DNA of 64,000 bases, taken from contig JAKFYB010000011.1 of assembly GCA_021731085.1 (NCBI GenBank), forward strand, positions 1 to 64,000, in the 5' to 3' direction. Positions within the stretch are counted from its first letter, which is position 1; every line of letters starts with the position of its first letter. Shown here piece by piece: positions 33,227-43,241 of the stretch. Origin of the DNA: Dehalococcoidia bacterium. Lineage in GTDB: Bacteria; Chloroflexota; Dehalococcoidia; DSTF01; JACRBR01. Made by a program: the position numbers and the translations under genes. The notes below the pieces were generated by a model. The model searched no databases, was not told the DNA's origin, and saw nothing but the letters and a program-made list of their open reading frames with translations.

Positions 33227-35032
33227 CTACGTGTCGCGCTCGATACGGAAGAACTCGATGACGTCGTTCTCCTCGAAGCTGTCGAAGCCGTCGATCTGGA
33301 TACCGCACTCGAAATTCGTAGCGACGTCGCGAACGTCTTCTTGGAAGCGTTTGAGCGTGCCGATCTTGCCGTCCGCAATGACGGCGCCATTCCGCAGAAT
33401 GCGCGCCGAGTCTGTGCGTGTAATTGTGCCGTCGCGGACGAACGCGCCGGCGATGGAGTTCTTGCGGGCGACGCGGAAGACCTGGCGAACCTCGGCGTGT
33501 GCGGTGACGACCTCCTTGAAGGTCGGCTCCAGCATGCCCTTCAGCGCCTTGTCGACGTCCTCGATGATGTTGTAGATGACGCTGTATCGCCGGATATCGA
33601 CCTGCTCCTGCTGGCCGATGCGCTCGGCGCCGCCCTCTGTGCCCGTGTTGAAGGCGATGATGATGCCCTTCGACGCGATTGCGAGCATGACGTCGGATTC
33701 GGTGACCGAACCGGAGCCCGTGTGAATGATCTTCACCTTCACCTGTTCATTCGTCAGTTTCTCCAGCGACTGTCGGATCGGTTCGATTGATCCCTGCACA
33801 TCCGTCTTGAGGATGATATTCAGTTCCTTGAGCTTGCCGGCGCTGATCTCACCGAACAGCGTGTCAAGCGTGACGTGCGGCTGCGCGTTGAGGTCGGCCG
33901 CTTCGCGCTGGCGGATGCGATCGATCACCGTCTGCTTGGCGATCTTGTCATCGGCGACGACGACGGCCGTCTCGCCCGCCTTCGGGACTGACGCGAGTCC
34001 AAGGATTTCCGCTGGCTCTGACGGACCGGCCTGCTTGAGCTTCTTGCCGGCCTCGTCGTGCATAGCCTTCACGCGGCCACTCGTCTCGCCAACGACGATG
34101 TAGTCGCCGGCACGGAGCGTGCCGGTCTTCACGAGGAGCGTCGCCAGCGGGCCCTTCGTCTTGCTCAACTCCGCTTCGACGACGATTGCGATCGCCGGAC
34201 GGTCAGGGTTGGCCTTGAGGTCGAGGACTTCTGAGACGACGAGAATGTTGGCGAGTAGGTCATCGAGGCCGACCTTGGTGCGCGCGGACACGGGCACGCA
34301 TGGCGTCTCGCCGCCGTAATCCTCCACAACCACGCCGTTCTCGGAGAGTTCGCTCTTGATCTTGTCGATGTTGGCGTCGTCGAGGTCAATCTTGTTGAGG
34401 GCGATGACGATCGGCACGCCGGCAGCCTTCGCGTGGTCGATGGCTTCCTTCGTCTGTGGCATGACGCCGTCGTTAGCGGCGACCACCACAACTGCTACGT
34501 CCGTCACCTGGGCGCCACGTGCGCGCATTTGCGTGAATGCTTCGTGACCTGGGGTGTCGAGAAATGTGATCAGCTGGCCGTTGTAGTCGACCTGATACGC
34601 GCCGATGTGCTGTGTGATACCGCCGCTCTCGCCCGCAGCGACCTTGGCCTCGCGGATGGCGTCGAGGAGGCTCGTCTTGCCGTGGTCGACGTGGCCCATG
34701 ATCGTGACAACCGGCGGCCGAGACACGAGCTTCGTCGGATCTTCTTCGATTTGTGGCTTCCCGGTCTCGCGGTCTACAGAAACTTCGGCAGTTTCGGCAA
34801 GCTGCTGCTCGAGTGGCTCGAAGCCCATGTCGTGTGCGACGATCGCGGCGGTGTCGAAGTCGATGACCTGGTTGATCGACGCCATGACGCCGTTCTTCAT
34901 CAACTCCTTGATGACCTCGACCGGTGACACGGACATCAGGTCGCCGAGCTCCTTAACGGAGAGCACGCGCGGAATCTCGATCGGACGGGCTTCCGGAGGG
35001 GCTTCCTGCAGGGCTTCGGTATCGGTGGTCAT
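33227..35032 (-). CDS. infB: translation initiation factor IF-2
   Basis: The 601-residue protein is short because the N-terminal extension is minimal. It has one IF2_N domain (about 21-75), G1 GHVDHGKTS at 113-121, G2/G3 [14 protein letters not shown] in ALNKIDLDD, then beta-barrel, IF-2 domain 3 and the fMet-tRNA-binding C-terminal barrel ([17 protein letters not shown]). It delivers initiator tRNA to the ribosome. Confidence 0.97.
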   Translation of the reverse strand: MTTDTEALQEAPPEARPIEIPRVLSVKELGDLMSVSPVEVIKELMKNGVMASINQVIDFDTAAIVAHDMGFEPLEQQLAETAEVSVDRETGKPQIEEDPTKLVSRPPVVTIMGHVDHGKTSLLDAIREAKVAAGESGGITQHIGAYQVDYNGQLITFLDTPGHEAFTQMRARGAQVTDVAVVVVAANDGVMPQTKEAIDHAKAAGVPIVIALNKIDLDDANIDKIKSELSENGVVVEDYGGETPCVPVSARTKVGLDDLLANILVVSEVLDLKANPDRPAIAIVVEAELSKTKGPLATLLVKTGTLRAGDYIVVGETSGRVKAMHDEAGKKLKQAGPSEPAEILGLASVPKAGETAVVVADDKIAKQTVIDRIRQREAADLNAQPHVTLDTLFGEISAGKLKELNIILKTDVQGSIEPIRQSLEKLTNEQVKVKIIHTGSGSVTESDVMLAIASKGIIIAFNTGTEGGAERIGQQEQVDIRRYSVIYNIIEDVDKALKGMLEPTFKEVVTAHAEVRQVFRVARKNSIAGAFVRDGTITRTDSARILRNGAVIADGKIGTLKRFQEDVRDVATNFECGIQIDGFDSFEENDVIEFFRIERDT

Positions 35033-35045
35033 AGATCTCGATTCG

Positions 35046-35348
35046 CTATTCGGGCTGTTCGCTCAAGGCCGTCGCATGAGCGTTCAGTGCTTGCAGATCC
35101 GCCGCGGGAACGGTGACCTTTAGGGCGCGTCCAAGGCGTTCCTTCTTGAGCGCCTCGTCCCAACAGACCCGTGATTCATGGACGTAGGCGCCGCGGCCGT
35201 TTTTCTTGCCCGTAAGGTCCAGCTCGACCCGACCCTCGGGCGTCCGCACAACCCGCACAAGTCCGCGCTTTGCCTCAGTGCTTCGGCAGGCGATGCACGT
35301 GCGCTGCGGGACGTGTTTCGGTCGCGGAATTCCCTTCTGTGCAGACAT
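35046..35348 (-). CDS. ylxR: YlxR/RnpM RNA-binding protein
   Basis: The 100-residue protein has the YlxR signature [20 protein letters not shown] and GRGAYVH. In some bacteria the protein modulates RNase P or nucleoid-linked transcription. It lies in its usual place between nusA and infB; its ATG is one base past the nusA stop. Confidence 0.92.
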   Translation of the reverse strand: MSAQKGIPRPKHVPQRTCIACRSTEAKRGLVRVVRTPEGRVELDLTGKKNGRGAYVHESRVCWDEALKKERLGRALKVTVPAADLQALNAHATALSEQPE

Positions 35349-35349
35349 C

Positions 35350-36909
35350 TTACCAGTTAATGTCTTCCATCTCGCCTACGTCGGCTTCGTCTTCGTCCTC
35401 GTCGATCGGAAGGATGCGGCGAGCGCCACCCTTCTTCTTCTTCGGCACCGCACGACCGGCCTCGTCGTCGCGCCGTTGGCCAGGCGGGCCACGACGCTTC
35501 TCACCGGGCTTCGGCAGTTCAAGCGGCGGCCGCACGAGTTCTTCTGCGAAGCGGATCGTCGGGCGGGCTGGCCCCGAAGGCGGCGCCGGAGCGACTGGTT
35601 CGGCGACGGTTGCCGCTGGTGCGAGCGGTTCGGCCGCAACCTTCGCTGCCTCCTCCTGCTCCTGGCGCGCGTACTCGAGTGCGATCTCTTCTTCCGGTGT
35701 GAGCGCGCGCGTCGTGGCAGCGACGGCTGCGGCCTCGGCGGCGATGCGCCGCTGCTCGGCCTCGTGTGCGGCCGCTTCACGCGAACGGGCGAGTGCGTCT
35801 TCGCGAGCTTGCTCCTGTACCTGTTCGAGCGTCAGGCCCTGCGCCGCGAGTTCTTCCTCGTACGCAGACTGGCTCTTGATGTCGATGCGCCAGCCTGTCA
35901 GCTTCGCGGCGAGGCGAGCGTTCTGGCCCTCCTTGCCGATGGCGAGTGAAAGCTGGCGGTCCGGCACGACAACCTCAGCCGTATTTGAGCGCTGGCCGTC
36001 CTCACCTGCGTCCTCGCGAGTGAGCACGCTCACGACTTGGGCGGGGCTGAGGGCATTGGCGACGAACCGCGACGGTTCCGGGTCCCAGACGACGACGTCG
36101 ATGCGTTCGCCGTTGAGTTCGTTGACGATGTTCTGGATGCGCAGGCCGCGCAGCCCCACGCAGGCGCCTACGGGATCCACACCTTCCTGGCGCGACCAGA
36201 CGGCGACCTTCGATCGATAGCCGGCCTCGCGCGCGATCGACTTGATCTCGACGATACCGCGCGCGATCTCCGGCACTTCCAATTCGAACAGCCGCTTTAA
36301 CAGGTCCTTATGTGCGCGGGAGACGATGACCTGTGGGCCCTTCGCCGCCTTCTGCACCTCGATAACCATGACCTTGAGGCGCTGCGTCGGGCGGTAGTGC
36401 TCCGTGCGTGCCTGCTCGGGCGGTGGCAGTAGCGCTTCGGCGCGGCCGAGGTCGATGATCGCGTTACGACCCTCGAGTCGCTGCACAACGCCGGATACGA
36501 TGTCGCCCTCTTTGCCGGAGTACTCGTCGAACACGACTTCGCGCTCGGCTTCGCGCAACCGCTGCAGGACGACCTGCTTGGCTGTCTGTGCCGCGATTCG
36601 TCCGGCATTCGCTGGAGTCGCCTCGAAGCGAATGCGGTCTCCAACAACGGCATCGGGCCTCGTTGCGCGCGCCGCTTCGAGCGTCATCTGCGTGTTCTCG
36701 TCTTCGATCTCATCGGAGACAGTCATCACCGTCCACGTGCGGATGGTGCCGTCTTCCTTGTCGATCTCAACCTCAAGCTCATTGAGCGCGAGGTTGTCCT
36801 TCTTGTAGGCGGAGGCAAGCGCCATCTCAACCGCGCCGAGCACCGTTTCAGTGGGCAGGTTCTTTTCCGCCGCGAGGGCGGTAATGGCCGTAACGAATTC
36901 GCTCTTCAT
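35350..36909 (-). CDS. nusA: transcription termination/antitermination protein NusA
   Basis: The 519-residue protein has the N-terminal RNAP-binding domain, S1 (about 130-200; [22 protein letters not shown]), KH1/KH2 ([42 protein letters not shown]) and a long Ala/Glu/Pro-rich C-terminal extension ending in a Lys/Asp patch. It controls pausing and termination and helps rRNA synthesis. It is the first gene of the operon; rimP, the usual first gene, is absent here. Confidence 0.95.
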   Translation of the reverse strand: MKSEFVTAITALAAEKNLPTETVLGAVEMALASAYKKDNLALNELEVEIDKEDGTIRTWTVMTVSDEIEDENTQMTLEAARATRPDAVVGDRIRFEATPANAGRIAAQTAKQVVLQRLREAEREVVFDEYSGKEGDIVSGVVQRLEGRNAIIDLGRAEALLPPPEQARTEHYRPTQRLKVMVIEVQKAAKGPQVIVSRAHKDLLKRLFELEVPEIARGIVEIKSIAREAGYRSKVAVWSRQEGVDPVGACVGLRGLRIQNIVNELNGERIDVVVWDPEPSRFVANALSPAQVVSVLTREDAGEDGQRSNTAEVVVPDRQLSLAIGKEGQNARLAAKLTGWRIDIKSQSAYEEELAAQGLTLEQVQEQAREDALARSREAAAHEAEQRRIAAEAAAVAATTRALTPEEEIALEYARQEQEEAAKVAAEPLAPAATVAEPVAPAPPSGPARPTIRFAEELVRPPLELPKPGEKRRGPPGQRRDDEAGRAVPKKKKGGARRILPIDEDEDEADVGEMEDINW

Positions 36910-36982
36910 ATCGAGAACCCTTTAACGAACAAAAAAGTGGGCTCGCGCCCACCTCTGATGGAGATATCCAAGGTTCACCACC

Positions 36983-37012
36983 AGTATAGGCAACCCGATG
37001 TCAGACATACAA
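36983..37012 (-). promoter_or_regulatory. candidate promoter of the nusA operon
   Basis: On the minus strand TTGTAT (37012-37007), an 18-nt spacer and TATACT (36988-36983) form a sigma-70-like promoter, predicting a leader of about 65 nt before the nusA ATG. Confidence 0.4.
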
Positions 37013-37035
37013 GGCAGGGGAGCCCCGAACGAAGT

Positions 37036-37090
37036 GCGGGCTGAAAGCCTGCGCTCCGGCCCGGCTGCTGGTGCGCGTCCTGACAGGACG
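37036..37090. promoter_or_regulatory. two hairpins in the nusA/ABC divergent region
   Basis: GCGGGCT-GAA-AGCCTGC (37036-37052, one G-T pair) and the near-perfect palindrome CGTCCTG-A-CAGGACG (37076-37090). They lie between the nusA promoter and the start of the + strand ABC ATPase. One or both could be operators for the exporter. Confidence 0.35.
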
Positions 37091-37179
37091 GTGGCAGTTC
37101 TGCTGTTTTCGCAGGTGCCGCGGGCGTGTTCCACGCCGATCGCCCTCATAGACTGCCATCAGTACCGAAAGGACGCTTC

Positions 37180-38160
37180 TTGGCCGCAATCTTCGCGCAG
37201 GGACTCGCAAAGCACTTCACACCGGAGATCAAGGCGGTCGATGGCATCGACCTCGCGATTGAGCCGGGCCAGATCTTCGGCTTCCTCGGGGCAAATGGCT
37301 CCGGCAAGACGACGACTGTCCGCATGCTGACGACCCTGCTGCGCCCGACGGCGGGCCGTGCCGAAGTCAGCGGCTTGGATGTCGAGAACCACGCGGGCCA
37401 GGTTCGCGCGAGCATCGGCGTCGCATTGCAGGAGGCGGGCCTCGACGACATCCAGACGGGGCGCGAGCTTCTGACACTTTCCGCGCGGCTGTACCGTGTG
37501 CCATCGTCGCAGATGAAAGCACGTGTCGACGAGCTTCTGCGCATCGTCGACCTTGAAGAGTCAGCCGACCGTGCGCTGAAGACGTACTCGGGTGGAATGC
37601 AGCGCAGGCTCGACCTGGCGGCGGCGCTAGTGCACCGGCCGACAGTCGTGTTCCTCGACGAGCCGACGACCGGGCTCGATCCCATTTCGCGCGACGCAAT
37701 CTGGCGCTATGTCGGCGAGCTGAATCGCACGGAAGGCGTGACGTTCTTCCTCACGACGCAGTATCTCGAAGAGGCCGACCGGCTGGCCGATGAAGTGGCG
37801 ATCATGGCGGCGGGCAAGATCGTCGCGCAAGGGTCGCCGGCTGAGCTGAAGGCCAGCATCGGTACCGATGTCGTGTCGCTGCGCATCGGCAGCGATGAAG
37901 ACCTTACGCGTGCTTCCGACGCGGTAAGGCGCTTCGAGGGTATTGAGGATGTGCGTGTCGTCGATGATGCCGTGATCTGCTACGTGCGCGACGGCAGTAG
38001 CGCAATCGCCGCGCTCGTGCTGCTGCTAGACGGTGCCAACATCCGCCCGCGCGAAGTGACGTTGTCGCAACCGACCCTCGACGACGTGTTCCTGCGCAAG
38101 ACCGGCCATCACATGGAGGCCGACGCGGCGGCCGATGCGAAAGTGAGGAAGTCCTCATGA
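37180..38160 (+). CDS. ABC transporter ATP-binding protein (DrrA-like)
   Basis: A TTG at 37180 follows GAAAGGA; ATG starts upstream lack a ribosome site. The 326-residue protein has Walker A GANGSGKTT, signature YSGGMQRRLDLA, Walker B VVFLDEPTTGLDP and the DrrA-type C-terminus ending TLDDVFLRKTGHH. It energises export of drugs or lipids. The permease start overlaps its stop. Confidence 0.9.
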   Translation: MAAIFAQGLAKHFTPEIKAVDGIDLAIEPGQIFGFLGANGSGKTTTVRMLTTLLRPTAGRAEVSGLDVENHAGQVRASIGVALQEAGLDDIQTGRELLTLSARLYRVPSSQMKARVDELLRIVDLEESADRALKTYSGGMQRRLDLAAALVHRPTVVFLDEPTTGLDPISRDAIWRYVGELNRTEGVTFFLTTQYLEEADRLADEVAIMAAGKIVAQGSPAELKASIGTDVVSLRIGSDEDLTRASDAVRRFEGIEDVRVVDDAVICYVRDGSSAIAALVLLLDGANIRPREVTLSQPTLDDVFLRKTGHHMEADAAADAKVRKSS

Positions 38161-38921
38161 CGGCTGTGTTTACCGATACGTACTACCTGATGTTGCGCGC
38201 GCTGCGGGAAACGATCCGGCAGCCAGCGCTCGAAATCGGCAACGTCTTCATCCCGATCTTCTTTTTCGCCGTGACCGTCGGCGCGATCGGCAGTTCTGCC
38301 GCGCGCGCGTTCGGTGTGGACAATTACACCGGATTCCAGATGCCCATCGCCGTGTTGCAGGGCGTCGCAGGCGCTGCGGGTGTCGCGGGGATAGCGACGG
38401 TCACCGACATCGAACGCGGCTACTTTGACAAACTGCTCCTGACGCCGGCCCCGCGGATATCGCTCGCGCTGGGACGCTTGGCGGCGGACGTCGTACGCAT
38501 CTGTATCCTTTCGGCCTTTATCGTCTTCGTTGGCCTACTCTTCGGATCCGGCATGGAGACGGGCGTGCTTGGCATCGTCGTGCTCGTTGTTATGGCCGGG
38601 GCGTTCGGGTTGGCGTACTCGGGCATTGGCATGGCGTTGGCGCTGAAGACGGGAAGCGCGCAGGCGGCCCAACTGGGCTTCCTGATCTTCTTCCCGCTGC
38701 TGTTCTTGTCACCAGCGTTCGCACCGAAGGAATACTTCGCGCCGTGGCTCGAGTTCTTGGCGACGATCAACCCCGTCACGTACATCGTCGAAGGCATGCG
38801 CTCCCTCGTGCTTGAAGGCTGGGACGCAGCCGCGATCGCGAAGGCGTTTGGCGCTATCTTCGGCATGGGCGTGCTGACGATGTCGCTCGTGCTCTGGGGC
38901 CTTCGCGGTCGGACGGCCTAG
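38157..38921 (+). CDS. ABC-2 permease (DrrB-like)
   Basis: The 254-residue protein has six hydrophobic helices and the DrrB-type segments NVFIPIFFFAVTVGAIG, DIERGYFDKLLLTPAPR and INPVTYIVEGMRSLVLEG. It forms the pore of the exporter with the overlapping ATPase gene. The substrate is unknown. Confidence 0.9.
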   Translation: MTAVFTDTYYLMLRALRETIRQPALEIGNVFIPIFFFAVTVGAIGSSAARAFGVDNYTGFQMPIAVLQGVAGAAGVAGIATVTDIERGYFDKLLLTPAPRISLALGRLAADVVRICILSAFIVFVGLLFGSGMETGVLGIVVLVVMAGAFGLAYSGIGMALALKTGSAQAAQLGFLIFFPLLFLSPAFAPKEYFAPWLEFLATINPVTYIVEGMRSLVLEGWDAAAIAKAFGAIFGMGVLTMSLVLWGLRGRTA

Positions 38922-38947
38922 TTCAGCAATAGTGGGAGACGAATCCC

Positions 38948-39724
38948 GTGGGAACACTCGACGGCAAAGTGGCGATGGTTACCGGCGCAACATCCGGAAT
39001 CGGACGTGCGGTCGCGCTGGCGTATGCGTCGGAAGGTGCCACCGTGATGGGATGTGGTCGCGATCCAGACGCGCTTACATCGCTGCAATCTGAACTTGGC
39101 GAACGCGGCGTGGCGCGAAGCTGCGATGTCACTGTGGAGGTCGACATCGAGACGACTGTTGCCGAGGCAGTCCAGAGGTTCGGACGCGTCGACATCGCGT
39201 TCAACTGTGCCGGAATGGGCGGCATGTCCACCATTCGCGCCGGCGACCTCGATTTGGCCGACCAGATCTGGCAGACGAACGTCCGCAGCGTCCTCGCGTG
39301 CATGAAGCACCAGTCGCGCGCGATGGCGACGGGCGGAGGCGGGTCGATCATCAACGTTTCATCGGCCAGCGGCGTGCAGGCGTCGGCGGGTCTCTCCGCG
39401 TACTGCGCGTCGAAGGCAGCGGTCGACATGCTCACGAAGACCGCGGCGGTCGAGCTTGGCGCGCACAACATCCGCGTGAACGCGCTGGCGCCCGGCACGA
39501 CGACGACGCGCATGACGGTATGGACGCAGCTTCCCGGTATTGAGGATGCAGTCGCCGCAGCAACGCCCCTCGGCCGTCTCGGCCAGGTCGAAGACATGGC
39601 CGGCATGGCGCTGCTGCTCGCGAGCGATGCCAGCGCGTTCATCACTGGACAGATCCTCTACGTGGACGGCGGACTCTCGCTGCCGGTGTTTCCCGACATC
39701 CGCAAGCTGCTTCCGCGAGCCTGA
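38948..39724 (+). CDS. short-chain dehydrogenase/reductase
   Basis: A GTG at 38948 starts the 258-residue protein. It has the NAD(P) motif TGATSGIG at 12-19, NCAGMGG, catalytic Ser in NVSSASGVQ, YCASK and the late PLGRLGQVEDMAGMALLLAS. It is a classical SDR oxidoreductase. The substrate cannot be read from sequence; it lies 26 bases after the ABC permease. Confidence 0.9.
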   Translation: MGTLDGKVAMVTGATSGIGRAVALAYASEGATVMGCGRDPDALTSLQSELGERGVARSCDVTVEVDIETTVAEAVQRFGRVDIAFNCAGMGGMSTIRAGDLDLADQIWQTNVRSVLACMKHQSRAMATGGGGSIINVSSASGVQASAGLSAYCASKAAVDMLTKTAAVELGAHNIRVNALAPGTTTTRMTVWTQLPGIEDAVAAATPLGRLGQVEDMAGMALLLASDASAFITGQILYVDGGLSLPVFPDIRKLLPRA

Positions 39725-39947
39725 AAGAGGAACCGGGCGCGCGCCCCGCATCCTGCGAAGGCTGACGCGCCCGGCAGTCCGAGAGCCGCTCGAGACGGGG
39801 GAGCTTGTCCCGGGCGATTCCCTTGTTCCGGACTATATGACTCAACACGTTAAACGCGGCGTAAATGCACGCTAAGAGATTGCCGCTCTGAGGAGCGCAT
39901 GCCGAAAGAGGTGTGCAAGTTCAGCCGTCTGTGTAATCTGTGAATCT

Positions 39948-40919
39948 GTGGTTACTAACCTCGACCTTAATGGCCTCATTCCCGCGACGGTCCTGCCGCT
40001 GACCGACGATCACCAGATCGACGAGCCTGCGCTGCGTGCGTACATCCGCTGGCTGCTCGGTTTCGACGGACTGAAGGCGCTCGCCGCAAACGTGGACACC
40101 GGCGAAGGCCCGCACCTTTCGCGCGATGAAAAGCGCCGGGTGCTCGAAATCTACGCCGATGAGGTCGGCGGGCGCATCCCCGTCCTCGCAGGCATCGGTG
40201 GACCGTACACCGCGGCGGCCTGCGACCTCGCGCGAGACGCTGAGCGTGCTGGCGCCAGCGGTATCGTCGTCTTCCCAATCGCGGCGTTCTCGGGCGAGCC
40301 GCTTCCATCGGACGTGCCCTACGAGTACCACCGCGCGATTGCCGATGCTTGTCCGCTGCCGATGGTGTTGTTTCAGCTGCAGCCGTCGCTTGCGGGCGTG
40401 CTATTTTCGCGCGAGACGCTGCTGCGGCTGATCGAGATACCGACGGTGGTCGCGATCAAGGAAGCGTCGTTCGATGCCGTGAAGTTTGTCGAGACGCGGC
40501 GCATCCTCGACGAGGCACCACGCCGCATCACGTTCCTCACAGGCAACGACAACTTCATCCTCGAGTCGTTCGTACTCGGTTGCACAGGTGCGCTCATCGG
40601 GTTCGGGACAATCGCCATCGCTGAACAGATCGAGATGTTCCGGCGCGTCGCCGCGAACGATATCGCCGGCGCGCAGGCAATCAACGACGCTGCCGTCCAG
40701 CCGCTCGCCGACGCGCTCTTCGCACCGCCGGTGCGCAACTATCGCGCGCGGATGAAGGAGGCGCTGCGGCAGCTCGGCGTCATCGAGAACGTCACAATGC
40801 GTCCGCCGCTGTTACCTCTGGATGCGGAGGAGGTTGCCGCCGTGACGCGCGCGATGGCGAGTGTGAATCTAGCGCAGTCAGGAGCGCGGTCGCCCTCGTC
40901 CGCGAGTGTTAGTACATGA
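39948..40919 (+). CDS. DapA-like dihydrodipicolinate synthase family protein
   Basis: A GTG at 39948 starts the 323-residue TIM-barrel protein. Schiff-base Lys171 is in VVAIKEAS, and the GIGGPYT loop is at 82-88. The Tyr that normally relays protons (YNNP) is replaced: the segment reads VLFQLQPS (Phe142). This argues against DapA itself and for another aldolase or lyase. It is co-transcribed with the Gfo/Idh/MocA gene (ATGA overlap) and the DUF6807 gene. Confidence 0.85.
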   Translation: MVTNLDLNGLIPATVLPLTDDHQIDEPALRAYIRWLLGFDGLKALAANVDTGEGPHLSRDEKRRVLEIYADEVGGRIPVLAGIGGPYTAAACDLARDAERAGASGIVVFPIAAFSGEPLPSDVPYEYHRAIADACPLPMVLFQLQPSLAGVLFSRETLLRLIEIPTVVAIKEASFDAVKFVETRRILDEAPRRITFLTGNDNFILESFVLGCTGALIGFGTIAIAEQIEMFRRVAANDIAGAQAINDAAVQPLADALFAPPVRNYRARMKEALRQLGVIENVTMRPPLLPLDAEEVAAVTRAMASVNLAQSGARSPSSASVST

Positions 40920-42013
40920 CAGACCAAATCCGCATCGGCATCATCGGCGCGGGCGGGATCTCCCACTCGCACGCGCTCGCCTATCGCGGCAGCATGAACC
41001 GCGATCTCGCGAAGGTCGTCGCGATCGCGGACATCGCCGAGGATGCGGCGAAGGAGCGCGCTGGCCAGTACGGCATCGAGCGCGTCTACACCGACTGGCA
41101 CGACCTCATCGCTGACCCCGGCGTGCAGGCCGTCAGCATCTGCACGCCGCCGTTCCTGCACGTCGACCAGGCGTGCGCGGCGTTGCGCGCTGGCAAGCAC
41201 GTCCTCTGCGAGAAGCCCGTATCGCCGACGCTCGCCGGTCTCGACGAGATCGCGGCTGCGGAGCGCGACGGTGGTGCGATGTTCGCCGGCGTGTTCCAGC
41301 ACCGTGTCGGGCAGGGCGCGCAGCAGGTGAAGGCGCTAATCGAAGCGGGGCACTTCGGGAAGCTGGTGTTTGGGCTCTCGGAGACGCTGTGGCAGCGCGG
41401 CGACGACTACTACAGCGTCTGGTGGCGAGGTACGTGGGAGCAGGAGTGCGGCGGCGTCACGATGGGCCACGGCATCCACAGCATCGACATGCTTGCATGG
41501 CTCTTCGGTGAGCCTGCGTCGCTCATCGCCGATGCGGCGACGGTAAAGCTCGACATCCAGGTCGAAGACACGTCGTTGGCGACAGTGCGGTTCAAGAACG
41601 GCGCCGTCGGCCAGATCATCGTCAGCGTCAACGCGCAGGACAACCGCAGCCGCCTCGAGATCTTCGGCCACGACCTGCAGGCCGTCTCGACGGAATCCCC
41701 ATACGACCCGACGCGCGAGCCGTTCCGCCTAACGTCGCTGGACGAAGCTCACGGCACTTCGGCGCGCGAGTTCGCAGAGAGCATGTATCCGGACACGCCG
41801 AAGCACCTTCACGTGGCGATGGTCAACGACTTCCTACGGGCCATCATCGACGGGCGTCCGCCGCTCGTGTCGACTGCGGAATGCCGCCGGTCGATGGAGC
41901 TCATTACCGGTCTGTACAAGGCTGCGATGACGGGCGAGCGGGTGCACTTTCCGATTGCATCGGACGACCTCTGGTATTCGGCGATTCCGGCAGGCGGCGC
42001 GAGCCTCCCGTGA
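40916..42013 (+). CDS. Gfo/Idh/MocA family oxidoreductase
   Basis: The 365-residue protein has the N-terminal Rossmann motif GIIGAGGISHSHA, then CTPPFLHVDQACAALRAGKH and CEKPVSPT, the EKP motif that holds NAD(P) and substrate. The C-terminal domain is the usual beta-sheet substrate part. It probably acts on a sugar or cyclitol, with the linked aldolase-like and DUF6807 genes. Confidence 0.92.
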   Translation: MTDQIRIGIIGAGGISHSHALAYRGSMNRDLAKVVAIADIAEDAAKERAGQYGIERVYTDWHDLIADPGVQAVSICTPPFLHVDQACAALRAGKHVLCEKPVSPTLAGLDEIAAAERDGGAMFAGVFQHRVGQGAQQVKALIEAGHFGKLVFGLSETLWQRGDDYYSVWWRGTWEQECGGVTMGHGIHSIDMLAWLFGEPASLIADAATVKLDIQVEDTSLATVRFKNGAVGQIIVSVNAQDNRSRLEIFGHDLQAVSTESPYDPTREPFRLTSLDEAHGTSAREFAESMYPDTPKHLHVAMVNDFLRAIIDGRPPLVSTAECRRSMELITGLYKAAMTGERVHFPIASDDLWYSAIPAGGASLP

Positions 42014-42050
42014 TCGTGCGTCTACTGCGAGCGGTCGCTATGCTCGCTGC

Positions 42051-43241
42051 ATGAAGATACAGATCGGCCCAACGACGACGCCCCGCGAGAACTTCATCGC
42101 TGATGCAATGCTGCCTGCAGGTACGCCTTCGGACGGCGCGTGGGAGATGGCCGATGCGGAGTCGGGCGCCGTCACGCCTGCGCAGATCGATGATGTAACA
42201 GGCGCCTCGCGCGTCTCGTGGTGGGTGGGCGAACTTGCGCCTGGCGATCGGCGGACGTTCGAGCTGCGGCCCGCGGCGGGAGAATCGAAGGCGCGCGGCA
42301 TCGACGTGGACGATCAGCCGGAGAACGGGCGCGTCGTCGTCTACTACGGCACGCTCTTGCAGTCGATGTACCACTACGGCCTGCCGAACTATCGGCCGTA
42401 CTTCTGGCCGAACGTCGCTCCAAGCGGGCGCGCTGGCTCGGGCGTGGAGAGCACGGACGGCTCGCAGCCAAAGTCAATCACCGACGACGGCCCGCCCGAC
42501 CATGTGTGGCACAAGTCGCTGTGGTACGCATGCGGCGATCTCAATGGCGTCGACTTCTACCTTGAGCCGGCGGCGATGAACCGTGGCTATGGCCCGCATG
42601 TTGGGACGGGTTGGGGCCGCATCGTGCATCGCTCATTCGACTGGATGGTGTCGGGGCCGGTGTGGGGTGGCTTTCAGCAGCAGGTGCAGTGGGTGGCGCC
42701 CGACGGCCGCATTCTGCTCGATGACACGCGCCGCTTCCGCATGTATCGCATGAAGGGCCGCGTCCGGCTCTGGGACATCCAAGCGGACTTCACGCCGCAT
42801 CTCGGCGAGGTCACGTTCGGCCAGACTAACGAGAACGCGCTGCCGCTCTTCCGCGTTGCCGACATCATCGACGAGTGGGACGGCGGCACGTACACAAACT
42901 CGACCGGCGCAGTCGGCTCGCCGAACACGCACGCGCAGCGCGCGGAATGGGTGGACTGCAGCGGTCCGTTCACACGCGCCGTCGGACAGGATCCGGAGAT
43001 CTTCGGCATCGCGATGCTCGACCATCCGTCGAACCGCAATCACCCCAACGCCTGGTTCACGCGCGGCTATGGGCCGATCGGCACGAACCTGCCGTACTTC
43101 GATGGGCCGCTGACGTTGCAACCGGGCGAGACGTGGTCGCTGAAGCATCGCCTGTTCGTACACCAGGGCATGCCTGCGGATGCGAACGTCGCCGGACGTT
43201 TCGTCGAATACGCCGAGCCTGTCGCCACGGTCGTCGTGTAG
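42051..43241 (+). CDS. DUF6807 (PmoA-annotated) family protein
   Basis: The 396-residue protein starts at ATG 42051. It matches DUF6807, often mis-annotated as methane monooxygenase PmoA: YYGTLLQSMYHYGLPNYRPY, DHVWHKSLWYACGDLNG and LDHPSNRNHPNAWFTRGYGP. It has no TM helices, so it is not a membrane monooxygenase. It occurs with Gfo/Idh/MocA enzymes in sugar degradation. It ends next to the convergent AlkZ-like gene. Confidence 0.85.
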   Translation: MKIQIGPTTTPRENFIADAMLPAGTPSDGAWEMADAESGAVTPAQIDDVTGASRVSWWVGELAPGDRRTFELRPAAGESKARGIDVDDQPENGRVVVYYGTLLQSMYHYGLPNYRPYFWPNVAPSGRAGSGVESTDGSQPKSITDDGPPDHVWHKSLWYACGDLNGVDFYLEPAAMNRGYGPHVGTGWGRIVHRSFDWMVSGPVWGGFQQQVQWVAPDGRILLDDTRRFRMYRMKGRVRLWDIQADFTPHLGEVTFGQTNENALPLFRVADIIDEWDGGTYTNSTGAVGSPNTHAQRAEWVDCSGPFTRAVGQDPEIFGIAMLDHPSNRNHPNAWFTRGYGPIGTNLPYFDGPLTLQPGETWSLKHRLFVHQGMPADANVAGRFVEYAEPVATVVV

